NCBI RefSeq assembly: GCF_016907955.1
Contig: NZ_JAFBCX010000005.1
Location: 601,836-665,835, forward strand
Direction of reading: 5' to 3'
From: Lentzea nigeriaca
GTDB taxonomy: Bacteria; Actinomycetota; Actinomycetes; Mycobacteriales; Pseudonocardiaceae
Length of the DNA stretch: 64,000 nucleotides
Below the pieces are notes generated by a model. It was not told the DNA's origin and did not search any database. It saw only the letters and a list, made by a program, of their open reading frames with translations. A program made the position numbers and the translations under genes. Shown piece after piece: positions 20,442 to 29,063 of the stretch (positions are counted from its first letter, which is position 1; each line of letters starts with the position of its first letter).

Positions 20442-21667
20442 TCTGGACTGGTGTCAACGAGGACCCGACGCATACCGACAACTACGCGGGTGCCGGTCCG
20501 GTCGAGTCGTTGGCCCAGACCATCGACTCCGCGAAGCGCCTCGGAGAAGGCGATTTCGCCGAGTTCGGCATGAACGCGGCAGCGCTTGGCCTCGACGTGC
20601 TGGGCGCGATCATGGACCCGCTGGGTGCTCTGGCGACAGCGGGTATCGGCTGGTTGATTGAACACGTCAGCTTCCTCCGCGAGCCACTCGACTGGCTGGC
20701 AGGCAACGGCGACAAGATCAAGGCTGCGGTGGCGACCTGGAACCGGGTGGCGACCGATCTCCACGGCATCGGCGAACGGCAGGACAAGGCGGTCAAGAGC
20801 GAGCTGCCGTGCTGGGAACAGGGCACCGCTGCCGAGAAGTTCCGGCAGAGCCAGGGCGAGCTGGCCCTGGAGATCGAGGCAGTGTCGAAGTCGAGCTTCT
20901 TCGTTGCCTCGGAGATCGCCAAGGCGGGCACGATCACGGCAGCGGTACGCGGCATGATCCGCGACCTCATCGCCCTGTTCATCTGGGAAGTGATCCGCAA
21001 CGCCGCCATCGCACTCGCGTCCTCGGTGGTGTCGCTGGGCAGCTCGATCGCGGCCTTCTCGGCGTGGGCGGTCGGGCGCGGTGCCGTGGTACTCGGCAAG
21101 ATCACCCAGCAGATGGCGAAGCTGGTCAAGCTCGTCACGCGGATCATGGGCCGCCTCAAGGGCCTGTTCGGTCAGCTCGGCGACGTGCTCAAGCGCCTCG
21201 GCAGGTTCGGCAAGGGCGGAGGTGGCAGCGTGCCGCACGCTCCGCGCACGCCATCGACCCGCGGAGACGGCCTGGCGGACGCGGGCAAGCGCCTGGAGGA
21301 CTGGGGCAACACCCGTCCGAGCCTCAGCGACGTCGGCGACAAGATCAAGCAGACGGGCCGGGAGTTCAAAGAGGGCTACGGAGACGCGGGCAACGTCTGG
21401 AAGAACAAGTACGAGGAGAAGATGCCACAGCCGCGTCAGTCGATCCAGGACGCAGTCGGCGCCTACACGCCCTACAAGCCGCACACACGTCCAGACGGCA
21501 CAGTGACGCCGCACTCGGTGCCGAGCATCACGGATGGTGGCTGGGTCACCAAGGCCACAGCTGACCATCTCCGTGAATGGTCGAAGTACGACGAACTGAA
21601 CAACGAGGGCATCACGACGGTCGAGAAGCCGAAGTTCCCGCGATGGCAGGGGTCGCTGAACGAATGA
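20438..21667 (+). CDS. Large WXG/LXG-type protein, candidate type VII effector
   Basis: 409 residues. Helical N-terminal half with W residues (FLREPLDWLAGNGDKIK, ATWNRVATDLHGI) and a membrane-compatible stretch (about 163-205: LIALFIWEVIRNAAIALASSVVSLGSSIAAFSAWAV). A Gly-rich linker and a distinct polar tail of about 60 residues follow (PYKPHTRPDGTVTPHS, ADHLREWSKYDELNNEG). No known toxin domain is recognised. Overlaps the EspC-like gene upstream and a membrane protein gene downstream, as in effector-immunity pairs (inferred). Confidence 0.7.
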   Translation: MIWTGVNEDPTHTDNYAGAGPVESLAQTIDSAKRLGEGDFAEFGMNAAALGLDVLGAIMDPLGALATAGIGWLIEHVSFLREPLDWLAGNGDKIKAAVATWNRVATDLHGIGERQDKAVKSELPCWEQGTAAEKFRQSQGELALEIEAVSKSSFFVASEIAKAGTITAAVRGMIRDLIALFIWEVIRNAAIALASSVVSLGSSIAAFSAWAVGRGAVVLGKITQQMAKLVKLVTRIMGRLKGLFGQLGDVLKRLGRFGKGGGGSVPHAPRTPSTRGDGLADAGKRLEDWGNTRPSLSDVGDKIKQTGREFKEGYGDAGNVWKNKYEEKMPQPRQSIQDAVGAYTPYKPHTRPDGTVTPHSVPSITDGGWVTKATADHLREWSKYDELNNEGITTVEKPKFPRWQGSLNE

Positions 21668-22251
21668 TCGAAGTCAGACCTCCTTCACAGCCGAAGAAAC
21701 TCCTCCTCGCGGGCGTGAGCATGGTTTTGTTCATGGCCGCCGTGTTCATGAGCCACGCCGGCGGACCCTGGTTGATCCTGTTGGTCGCCGTCAGCGTCGC
21801 CACCTTCATCGTCTATCTCGGGGCGCTGGCCGGCTACCGTCCAAAGGGTGAGAAGTGGGCGATCGTGCCGACGATGCTGATCTTGTTCGCGAGCTTCGTC
21901 CTCACCTACATAGGTAGCCATTCGCTGTGGCTCACGGCATTTGGCGAGACGGTGCACTGCAAGGTCATCGACATCGAGACTCACAAGAGCGGGAAAGGCT
22001 CCACTCTCAGCAACAACCTCGACTGCAACGGCCGGAAGTCGGACCACGTCCCCTCGTGGTCCAACTACGTCCAGAAGCCCGGCACCGAGATGGACATCGT
22101 CGTCGACAAGAAGGGCTTTGTCGGCAGCCTCGAGCCAGACGAGGTCACACCAGGGCACAACCTGCTTCTCCTCGGTGTCGTGCTGCTGAACGCCGCGCTC
22201 ATGCTGCTTGTCGCAAGGCTCCCTGTCCGGCAAAAGGTGACTGAGAGCTGA
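21664..22251 (+). CDS. Four-helix membrane protein, candidate immunity/accessory factor
   Basis: 195 residues from ATG 21664, overlapping the previous stop. Three N-terminal membrane helices (LLLAGVSMVLFMAAVFMSHAG, WLILLVAVSVATFIVYLGALAG, AIVPTMLILFASFVLTYIG), an extracytoplasmic domain with two Cys (VHCKVIDIETHKSG, NLDCNGRKSDHV), and a last helix (HNLLLLGVVLLNAALMLLVARL). Family not recognised; layout resembles DUF3592-type proteins. Last gene of the type VII unit, followed by a strong hairpin. Confidence 0.65.
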   Translation: MIEVRPPSQPKKLLLAGVSMVLFMAAVFMSHAGGPWLILLVAVSVATFIVYLGALAGYRPKGEKWAIVPTMLILFASFVLTYIGSHSLWLTAFGETVHCKVIDIETHKSGKGSTLSNNLDCNGRKSDHVPSWSNYVQKPGTEMDIVVDKKGFVGSLEPDEVTPGHNLLLLGVVLLNAALMLLVARLPVRQKVTES

Positions 22252-22254
22252 TAA

Positions 22255-22302
22255 CACGCGGTCACGCGCGAGGCGGCGGTTCCTCGAGCGCGTGACCGCG
22301 TG
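22255..22302. terminator. Bidirectional terminator hairpin
   Basis: Perfect 15-bp arms CACGCGGTCACGCGC (22255-22269) and its complement (22288-22302) with an 18-base loop, in the gap between the plus-strand type VII unit and the minus-strand TIR gene. Confidence 0.75.
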
Positions 22303-22357
22303 CCCTCCCCGTGCGCCAACATAGGGCCGTTTGGCCCCAAGGTGACCGAACGTCGTG

Positions 22358-23302
22358 TTATTGGCCAGGATTTGGCAACTCCTCCCACCCTTCGACGACG
22401 CACAGGCCGCTGCGCAGCGCGATGAGCCCCTCGCGGAACACCGCCATCACCCGGCGCATGGGCACCTCCGCCGCCTCGCTGCGGCGTGTGCTCTCCAGCA
22501 GCGCTTCGACGCCGCCCATGAGGTCGCCCAACCCTGGCACCGCGGCGGTCTCGCCGGCCGCGCGCAGGGCCCGGTCCACCTCGAACGCTCGCCTTTCGAA
22601 CTGACGCCCTGCGTCCCGCAACCGAGCCGCGTCAGGAGCCAGCAGCGGCGCCTCGCCACCAAGCAGAGACTGGTACGCCCGCACCACCGCGGACACAGCG
22701 GTGGTCATGTCGGCGACATCGCCGGTGAACCGTTCGAGTTCGGCCGCGACGTCCACCTCACGGGCGGCAGGAGCCTCGACCAGGCGGCGCTCTGCTTCCT
22801 CGACGCGGTCCACCAGTTCGCCGGCGAGGCCGAGCATCGTTCGTCGCCAGGCCGGTGAGGAGGGGCCTTCGAGCCACGCTTCGCGGACACTGCGGTGCTG
22901 GCGCTCCACGATGATCTGCACGGCGAGGTCGGGGTTCTCCTCCGTCAGGTGGCCGTCGCCGAGCAGCACCACCGGCAGCAGCAGGCCGCGCACGCCTTCG
23001 ACGAAGGCCTGGTTGTAGAAGACGAAGAGTTCCTCTCGGCAGTACGGGCGGTCGAAGTAGCGGCGGGTCAGGACGGGCAGGAGCACGGTGGCGCTGCGCA
23101 CGGCGGCCCTGATGGCCGGCTGGGCACCCTCGCCCCAGCCGATCGAGGTGCGGTCCAGGAAGATCTCCAGGTCTCGGCCGCGGTCGGAGTAGGCGTACTG
23201 GCGCAGCGACTGCGTGAAGGGGGCCACGAAGTCCATGACGACATCGTCCTGGCGGGCGTAGCTCAGGAAGCAGCGGATCGGCGGGGCGTCCAGGGATGTC
23301 AT
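22358..23302 (-). CDS. TIR-domain protein
   Basis: 314 residues. An N-terminal TIR domain (about 8-150) starts IRCFLSYARQDD and continues with EIFLDRTSIGWGEGAQPAIRAAVRSATVLLPVLTRRYFDRPYCREELFVFYNQAF; the Glu of YCREEL sits where TIR NADases have their catalytic Glu. The rest is helical, with no recognised domain. Bacterial TIR proteins usually degrade or rearrange NAD in defence systems; activity here is inferred. The start at 23302 overlaps the stop of the upstream membrane protein gene. The open frame runs further upstream but overlaps that gene. Confidence 0.88.
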   Translation of the reverse strand: MTSLDAPPIRCFLSYARQDDVVMDFVAPFTQSLRQYAYSDRGRDLEIFLDRTSIGWGEGAQPAIRAAVRSATVLLPVLTRRYFDRPYCREELFVFYNQAFVEGVRGLLLPVVLLGDGHLTEENPDLAVQIIVERQHRSVREAWLEGPSSPAWRRTMLGLAGELVDRVEEAERRLVEAPAAREVDVAAELERFTGDVADMTTAVSAVVRAYQSLLGGEAPLLAPDAARLRDAGRQFERRAFEVDRALRAAGETAAVPGLGDLMGGVEALLESTRRSEAAEVPMRRVMAVFREGLIALRSGLCVVEGWEELPNPGQ

Positions 23303-23898
23303 CGGCCCACCCGCGCCAGGAGCGGGGACACTTCGTCGGCCAGCAGGACCCAGCGCTGTTTGCGTTGGCGGACAACGAGTGCGTAGAGCAAACCGGCTCC
23401 AGCCACGGCACCGGCCACCACGAGCGCGATCGAGCCGATGGCGCCGCCAACGAGCACCATCAGTGCACAAAGGACGATCAACAGGATCAGTGCGGGCATG
23501 CCACGCGTGTGCCAGATCCACTCGCGGGCAGCGTCCACTTCGCGGCGCAGGTCCTCGGCGAACGTGGCGAGCTCGGCCGGCGGGTCGAGCTCGAGCATTC
23601 TGGTGACGATCCGGTCGCAGCCGTCGACCTGGGCGCGTTCGACCATCACCAGCCTGCCGTCGTGGGTCACGCTTCGCAGGGAGAGCGATCGCAGAGCCAG
23701 CGCCACCGCCAGGTACTCCGCGGCGTCCGGCACGGCGGCCATCTCCTCGATGCGCTCGTCGGTCACGCCATCGGCGGAAATGATGGCGAGCAGTTCGTGG
23801 GCCTTCGAGCGGGGGTCGCCGGAGCTGAGCAAGCGCTCGATTTGCCCCGCGAGCGCTTCGTGGCACTCATTTGGCGCATTGACATTCACTCGAATCAC
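23299..23898 (-). CDS. Two-helix membrane protein upstream of the TIR gene
   Basis: 199 residues from GTG 23898, chosen because GGGAGAAG lies 5 bases upstream; the frame is open to 23961 but then overlaps the divergent gene. Soluble helical N-terminus (ALAGQIERLLSSG, EYLAVALALRSLSLRSV), two close membrane helices near 140-180 (MPALILLIVLCALMVLVGGAIGSIALVVAGAVAGAGLLYALVV), and a basic tail. Co-transcribed with the TIR gene (ATGA overlap). Could be the sensor or membrane anchor for it (inferred). Family not recognised. Confidence 0.75.
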   Translation of the reverse strand: MIRVNVNAPNECHEALAGQIERLLSSGDPRSKAHELLAIISADGVTDERIEEMAAVPDAAEYLAVALALRSLSLRSVTHDGRLVMVERAQVDGCDRIVTRMLELDPPAELATFAEDLRREVDAAREWIWHTRGMPALILLIVLCALMVLVGGAIGSIALVVAGAVAGAGLLYALVVRQRKQRWVLLADEVSPLLARVGR

Positions 23899-23959
23899 CC
23901 GACTTCTCCCAAGAATCGGCCACGAGCGGTTATTCTGCCAGAACGCGGAGGATGCCCAC

Positions 23960-24610
23960 ATGGAAAAACTCAGCTCGCGTTCGCTCGCACTGGCTCTCGC
24001 AACGGGATACCTCGTTGTTTCGGTACTGATCGGTGCCGCGATGGTGGCCGCACAGAAAGAGGAGCCGCGAGCGCTGAACGACCCGACATACGACTACACC
24101 ACCACGACCAAGAGGACGACGGCGACCACCACCACCCAACCTGTCAGAAGAACGACCACGACCACCACCCGCGCTATCGACTACCAGCGCGTGTCCGGCG
24201 CATATGAGCTGGTCACGGCCATACCCGAAGGCTGGAGCACGCGAACCGGCGATGTGTCGACGGTGCAGGTCGCCCGCAGCGCGGCCATGCCGGGCTTCGA
24301 GATGCGCTTCGGTGGCGCGCCTCCGGACGACCCGTCGAAATCCATGCTGGGTCGCATCACCGCCGCTCACCAGGCCAAGCTCGGCAAGAACTCGTACGAG
24401 GTGGAGGAACTGACCGACACGAAGTTCCACGGTTACCCGAGCGTGGTGTGGAGCTACACGACGACTCCGAACGGCACACGTCAGTACTGCACGGGAGTCT
24501 GGTGGGAAGCGGGCGGCATCGAATATGTCTTATTCGTTGTCTCACCTCCGTCCGAGCGAACGCAGGCGGAAAGTCTGCTCAATTTGATGACAACTCACGC
24601 GAAACCATGA
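23960..24610 (+). CDS. Membrane-anchored extracytoplasmic protein with Thr-rich linker
   Basis: 216 residues. An N-terminal signal anchor (SLALALATGYLVVSVLIGAAMVAA), a Thr/Arg linker (about 48-75), and a globular C-terminal domain (YELVTAIPEGWSTRTGD, MPGFEMRFGG, KFHGYPSVVWSY, YVLFVVSPPSERTQAESLLNLM). This resembles the PsbP-like extracellular domain seen in actinobacterial lipoproteins and kinase sensor ends. Divergent from the TIR operon across a 61-bp gap. Probably an outside-facing component of the module. Confidence 0.7.
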   Translation: MEKLSSRSLALALATGYLVVSVLIGAAMVAAQKEEPRALNDPTYDYTTTTKRTTATTTTQPVRRTTTTTTRAIDYQRVSGAYELVTAIPEGWSTRTGDVSTVQVARSAAMPGFEMRFGGAPPDDPSKSMLGRITAAHQAKLGKNSYEVEELTDTKFHGYPSVVWSYTTTPNGTRQYCTGVWWEAGGIEYVLFVVSPPSERTQAESLLNLMTTHAKP

Positions 24611-24616
24611 CAGAAA

Positions 24617-26314
24617 GTGGACAGGACAATGTCATCTCCCGCGACGACTCCGGGAGTCGATTCTCCGAGGTTGCGCGACGACACGACCCGCTTCCTCTGT
24701 GGAGCCGCGCACCGCGACGAGCACTTCGCGGACGCGGCCATTCGCGAGTACCTCGTGGAGAAGACCCGGTCGATTCCGCGGTCGCCCGGCGTCAACACGG
24801 GCGCGGTGCTGCGCGAGGCCGTGGCCGGGCGCATGCGGCGCAAGATGCGCGACGGCGTACTGCTGGTGCTGTCGCTCGTGCTGCTGCTCACCGCGAGCGC
24901 GACCTTTCTCGGCCCCTGGCTGCTGGTCGCGGTGCCGCTGGCGTTCGCGGGCGCCGGGTTCCGCTTCCGGCCAGTGGTGCGGCAGCTCGCGGCGCCCACG
25001 GGGCGCGGGCCGCTCATCGTCGGAGCCATCGGCGGCGCCATCGCGCTGGGCATCGTGATGGCCAAGCTCGGATCGGAGTTCGAACGCGCCAGGTACAGCA
25101 GCAGCGACGACGCCGAGACGGTGGTCGCGTTCATCACCATCGCGCTGATCTTCGGCGTGTTGCTGGCCGACCGGATCGTCGTGTGGCTGCTGGTCACGAA
25201 GAGCTTCCGCCGCAACAGGTTCCGCACCACCCCCGGCGAGGACCTGTGGCAGAACGAGTGGAAGTTCCGGCAGCTCGGACACCCGACCTACGCCGACGCG
25301 CTGGCGCTGTACCCGGTCGAGGAGGCCGAGCAACCGGACTCGGATGAGGCACGGGTGATCGTGTACCGGGGCTACCGCCCGTTCGTCGGCGCGGGGACGA
25401 TGTTCGAACCCTGGTCGATGGCCTTCCCGCTGAAGCCGGTGGACGATGACACCAAGCCCGCGACGATGCCGGGGTTCACCCTGCCCGAGATCTACCGGCA
25501 CGTCACGACCGACCTGCTGAAGACCGGCCGGTCGCCGTCGCTCTCGCCCAGTCACCGGCTCCGTGAGCTCACCACCACCGACCGCGTCGTCGTTTCCGCG
25601 GTCGAGCTGATCGACCATCTCGGCGACGAAGACACCGCGATCGTGTTGCCGGACAAGGACAAGGCGCCGGTACGGATCGTCGAATCGTCCGTTGTGGACG
25701 ATCTGGTGAACCGGCCACGGGAGTGGATGCGCTACTTCCGCGCCTTCCAGGTGGAGACCTGGGACCGCGATGTCGTGGTGACCGCGCACCTCACGTTCGG
25801 GCTCGACGACGAGATGCTCTACGTCGAGTGGACCCCCGGCGTGCTGCACCCGATCGAGGCGAAGCACCGCGAGATCGACAAGTGGCCGGCCCAGTCACTG
25901 CGACCACTCGGCGAAGCACTGGCGGATCTGCTGAAGTTCCCGGCGACCCTGCCGAAGCGCTTCTCCAACGCCGTCATGTGGATGGCACCGATCGACCAGC
26001 CCGCGGGTACGTACATGCCCGACAAGTACGGCGCACGGATCAGCCTGCGGGAGCTCGCCGCGGAGGAGGAGGTCGACAACTACTTCCAGCTCACCGACGT
26101 CGAGCGGTACATCAAGGTGCTCGAGTCACGGCTGCTCCGCGCGATCGGTGAGTTCCTGGAGAGCAAGGGCATCTCGGTCACCGAGTTCATGGAACAGGCC
26201 ATGCAGGTGACGAACAACAACGTGCACATCACCGGCCCGGTCATCGCCAGCAACATCGCGACGGTCGGCAAGGCGCGGACAGGCGACGTCAAGGTCAGCA
26301 AGGGCAAGTCATGA
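24617..26314 (+). CDS. Large four-helix membrane protein with C-terminal Gly/Val signalling-type motif
   Basis: 565 residues from GTG 24617 (ATG 24629 is an alternative). Cytoplasmic N-terminus; about four membrane helices between residues 78 and 195 (DGVLLVLSLVLLLTASATFLG, PLIVGAIGGAIALGIVMA, VVAFITIALIFGVLLADRIVVWLLV). A long soluble domain follows that I do not recognise. Residues 533-565 carry a motif GPVIASN..T.GKAR.GDV, preceded by FLESKGISVTEFMEQAMQVTNNN. The next gene starts with a near-identical motif. This C-terminal tail style is seen in bacterial immune-type membrane proteins (inferred). Confidence 0.75.
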   Translation: MDRTMSSPATTPGVDSPRLRDDTTRFLCGAAHRDEHFADAAIREYLVEKTRSIPRSPGVNTGAVLREAVAGRMRRKMRDGVLLVLSLVLLLTASATFLGPWLLVAVPLAFAGAGFRFRPVVRQLAAPTGRGPLIVGAIGGAIALGIVMAKLGSEFERARYSSSDDAETVVAFITIALIFGVLLADRIVVWLLVTKSFRRNRFRTTPGEDLWQNEWKFRQLGHPTYADALALYPVEEAEQPDSDEARVIVYRGYRPFVGAGTMFEPWSMAFPLKPVDDDTKPATMPGFTLPEIYRHVTTDLLKTGRSPSLSPSHRLRELTTTDRVVVSAVELIDHLGDEDTAIVLPDKDKAPVRIVESSVVDDLVNRPREWMRYFRAFQVETWDRDVVVTAHLTFGLDDEMLYVEWTPGVLHPIEAKHREIDKWPAQSLRPLGEALADLLKFPATLPKRFSNAVMWMAPIDQPAGTYMPDKYGARISLRELAAEEEVDNYFQLTDVERYIKVLESRLLRAIGEFLESKGISVTEFMEQAMQVTNNNVHITGPVIASNIATVGKARTGDVKVSKGKS

Positions 26315-26634
26315 GCGACAAGAACTTCGAGATCCAGGGACCGGTGATCGGCAGCAACGTCGGCACCAGCGGAAAAGCACGCGCCGGTGACGTCCACATC
26401 GGACACATCAAGGACGTCTCCGCCGTGCTTCGGCTGCTCGACGAGCTGCGCGAGGACCTCAACGAGGCCAAGGCGCCCACGTCGACCATCGAGGCCGTCG
26501 ACGACCTGCGGATCGAGGCGCGCAAACCCAGGCCCAGCAAGGACGTCACGGCACACCTGATGGACAAACTGGCCGACCGCGGCCTCGGCGAGCAGATGAA
26601 GGAGCTGGCGAAGGCCTTCGACGCGTTGTTCTGA
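26311..26634 (+). CDS. Small protein with matching N-terminal Gly/Val motif, candidate adaptor
   Basis: 107 residues. Residues 8-30 read IQGPVIGSN..TSGKARAGDV.., matching the C-terminus of the preceding protein at GPVI-SN-T-GKAR-GDV. The rest is charged helix (SAVLRLLDELREDLNEAK, LMDKLADRGLGEQMKELAKAFDALF). ATGA overlap with the preceding gene. The shared motif suggests direct association of the two proteins, perhaps by templated beta-assembly (inferred). Otherwise unknown. Confidence 0.75.
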   Translation: MSDKNFEIQGPVIGSNVGTSGKARAGDVHIGHIKDVSAVLRLLDELREDLNEAKAPTSTIEAVDDLRIEARKPRPSKDVTAHLMDKLADRGLGEQMKELAKAFDALF

Positions 26635-26781
26635 CGCCCGCGGCAACGGTGCCAGGCGGTCGAGGTGGCCACGTTTTCGTGCGACCGCCTCGATCGTCCG
26701 CACCAGCTCCGCCTCACGTCCAGCCGCCACCGCGGCACGTACCAGCCCGAACAGCTCGGTCGAGAAAGCACCGAACCGGTA
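26635..26781. other. Gap with a coding-like remnant on the minus strand
   Basis: Between the adaptor gene and the end of prmC. Read on the minus strand, 26640-26760 is open in the same frame as prmC, just past its stop, and gives a coherent helical peptide (ELVRTIEAVARKRGHLDRLAPLPRA) with no proper start. It may be the stump of a gene cut by the accessory insertion. Nothing else seen. Confidence 0.25.
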
Positions 26782-27648
26782 TCAGCCGACCTTGCGTGCC
26801 GTCGCGAAACGGGGCCGCCCGGCCAGATCGGTGTGGTCCGCCACGTCCGTGAGCACGCGGCGCGCCGACAGCAGTGCGGGCACGGACTCCCCCTGCGTGT
26901 CGTCGTGCTCGATGCCGACGGCACCGCCCGGCTTGAGCCAGCGCGCCGCGGCGGAGATGACGTGCCGGATCACGTCCAGGCCGTCGGCGCCGGAGAACAC
27001 CGCGTGGTGCGGATCGTGCACGCCGACTTCGGGCTGCACCTCGGTTCCCTCTGGCACGTAAGGCGGATTGCACACCACGAGGTCCACCTGACCGTCCAGA
27101 TCGGACAGCAGCATCGGGTTCGTGGCATCGCCCGAGTGCAGGTGGATCGGTGTGTCTCCGGCCGCCGTTCGCGCGTCGGCGTTGCGGCGGGTCCACGCGA
27201 GCGCCTGCGGGTCGATCTCCACCGCGTGCACGACCGCGTCCGGGCGCGCGGCGGCGATCGACAGGGCCAGCGCGCCTGTTCCGGTGCACAGATCCACTAC
27301 CACGGGTGAGGAAACGCCCACGAGGGCCTTCAGGCCCCACTCCATCAGCAGCTCGGTTTCCGGGCGCGGCACGAACACGCCAGGGCCGACCTCGACCGTG
27401 ATGGCGCCCATGGGTGCCCAGCCGAGGATGTGCTGCAACGGAATTCGCGAGGCCCGGACCCGAACCAGCTTGTACAGCTGGTCGACCACCGGCGGATCGA
27501 CCAGCGGGATGAGCGGCAGCCGGCTCCGTTCCACGCCGAGCACGTGCGCGGCCAGGTACTCCGCGTCGACGCGCGGACTGTCCACGCCCGCCTCGGCGAG
27601 GATCTTGGCCGCCTCGGAGATGGCGAGGCGGAGCGGCTGCCGGTTCAT
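26782..27648 (-). CDS. prmC: Release factor glutamine methyltransferase
   Basis: 288 residues from MNRQPLRLAI. Methylates the Gln of the GGQ motif in release factors. SAM-binding VVVDLCTGTGALALSIA, the VPRPETELL loop, and the catalytic NPPYVPEGTEVQPEV (near 193) are all present; the N-terminal helical domain (LAEAGVDSPRVDAEYLAAHVLG) matches the family. Co-directional with its substrate gene prfA, though two metabolic genes lie between. ATG 27648 preferred; the frame runs to 27657. Confidence 0.95.
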   Translation of the reverse strand: MNRQPLRLAISEAAKILAEAGVDSPRVDAEYLAAHVLGVERSRLPLIPLVDPPVVDQLYKLVRVRASRIPLQHILGWAPMGAITVEVGPGVFVPRPETELLMEWGLKALVGVSSPVVVDLCTGTGALALSIAAARPDAVVHAVEIDPQALAWTRRNADARTAAGDTPIHLHSGDATNPMLLSDLDGQVDLVVCNPPYVPEGTEVQPEVGVHDPHHAVFSGADGLDVIRHVISAAARWLKPGGAVGIEHDDTQGESVPALLSARRVLTDVADHTDLAGRPRFATARKVG

Positions 27649-27666
27649 CATCAGCAAGAAGTTATC

Positions 27667-29052
27667 TCAGAAGTTGATCATGTGCCCGGCCAGGCCGTGC
27701 ACCGCTTCCTTGACGGCCTCGGACAGCGTCGGGTGCGCGTGGACGTTGCGCGCGACCTCGTGCACCGTGAGGTCCCACTGCTGCGCCAGCGTGAGCTCGG
27801 GCAGCAGCTCGGTGGCCTCCGGGCCGATGATGTGGCCGCCGAGCAGCTCACCGTGCGTCTTGTCGCTGATCAGCTTCACGAAGCCGCCGGGCTCGGCGAG
27901 GCCGTGCGCCTTGCCGTTGGCGGTGAACGGGAACTTCGCGACCTGGACGTCGAAGCCCTTCTCGCGGGCCTGCGCCTCGGTGTAGCCGAACGACGCGATC
28001 TGCGGCTGGCAGAACGTCGCCCGCGGGATCATCACGTAGTCGAGCTCCATCGTCTCGGCACCCGCGATGGTCTCCGCGGCGATGATGCCCATGGACTCGG
28101 CGGTGTGCGCGAGCATCAGCTTCGCGGTGACGTCACCGATGGCGAAGATGTGCGGCACGGACGTGCGGCCGCGGCCGTCGATGTCGATCGCGCCGCGGTC
28201 GGTCAGCTTCACGCCGGTGTTCTCCAGGCCGTAGCCCTCGACGCGCGGCACGAAACCGATGGCCTGCATGACCTTGTCGGCTTCCAGGACTTCCTGGGTG
28301 CCGTTCTTCGTCACGGTGACGCGGACCTTGGGGCCGGACTCGTCGATCGACTCGACACGGGTACCGACGCGGACGTCGACGCCGAGCTTCTTGTAGCGCT
28401 TGAGAAGCTCGGCGGAGACCTCTTCGTCCTCGAGCGGCACCATCCGGTCGAGGAACTCGACGATGGTGACCTTCACGCCGTAGTTGTGCATGACGTAGGC
28501 GAACTCGACGCCGATCGCGCCCGCACCGGCGATGATGATCGACTCGGGCAGGTCCTCGGTCATGATCTGCTCTTCGTAGGTCACGACGCGGTCGGACTTC
28601 TGCGTGTTCGGCAGCATCCTGGTCGTCGCGCCCACCGCGATGATCGCGTGGCCGAACGTGATCGTCTCGCCGTTCACGGTCAGCGTGTGGTCGTCGGTGA
28701 AGTTGGCCCACCCGTTGTACTCGGTGATGCCGTTCTTCTTCATGAGGAAGTGCACGCCCTTGACGCGCCCGTCCGCGACCTTGCGGCTGCGCTGCCAGGC
28801 AGCGCTGTAGTCGAAGCTGACGGTGCCGTCGACCTTGATGCCGAACGTCTTCTGCTCGTGCGTGAAGATGTGCGCGAGCTCGGCGTTGCGCAGGAGAGCC
28901 TTCGACGGGATGCAGCCCACGTTCAGGCAGACGCCGCCCCAGTACTTCTCCTCGACAACGGCGGTCTTCAGCCCGAGCTGAGCCGCCCGGATCGCGGCGA
29001 CGTACCCGCCGGGACCCGCACCCACGACGACGACATCAAAGTGTGCGCTCAT
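27667..29052 (-). CDS. lpdA: Dihydrolipoyl dehydrogenase
   Basis: 461 residues. FAD enzyme (E3) that re-oxidises lipoyl groups of 2-oxoacid dehydrogenases, passing electrons to NAD. FAD-binding [21 protein letters not shown], the redox disulfide in [15 protein letters not shown] (Cys about 41 and 46), NAD-binding [16 protein letters not shown], second FAD motif IFAIGDVT, and the catalytic HAHPTLSEA near the end. ATG 29052 chosen over GTG 29058. It lies 11 bases after the thioesterase gene and 18 before prmC, an unusual place among translation genes. Confidence 0.95.
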   Translation of the reverse strand: MSAHFDVVVVGAGPGGYVAAIRAAQLGLKTAVVEEKYWGGVCLNVGCIPSKALLRNAELAHIFTHEQKTFGIKVDGTVSFDYSAAWQRSRKVADGRVKGVHFLMKKNGITEYNGWANFTDDHTLTVNGETITFGHAIIAVGATTRMLPNTQKSDRVVTYEEQIMTEDLPESIIIAGAGAIGVEFAYVMHNYGVKVTIVEFLDRMVPLEDEEVSAELLKRYKKLGVDVRVGTRVESIDESGPKVRVTVTKNGTQEVLEADKVMQAIGFVPRVEGYGLENTGVKLTDRGAIDIDGRGRTSVPHIFAIGDVTAKLMLAHTAESMGIIAAETIAGAETMELDYVMIPRATFCQPQIASFGYTEAQAREKGFDVQVAKFPFTANGKAHGLAEPGGFVKLISDKTHGELLGGHIIGPEATELLPELTLAQQWDLTVHEVARNVHAHPTLSEAVKEAVHGLAGHMINF

Positions 29053-29063
29053 AAGCACACACC

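Noticed and set aside
22358..23866. 502-residue version of the TIR protein
   Set aside because: The upstream part overlaps the membrane protein gene out of frame and is low-complexity Arg-rich; ATG 23302 has an ATGA overlap.
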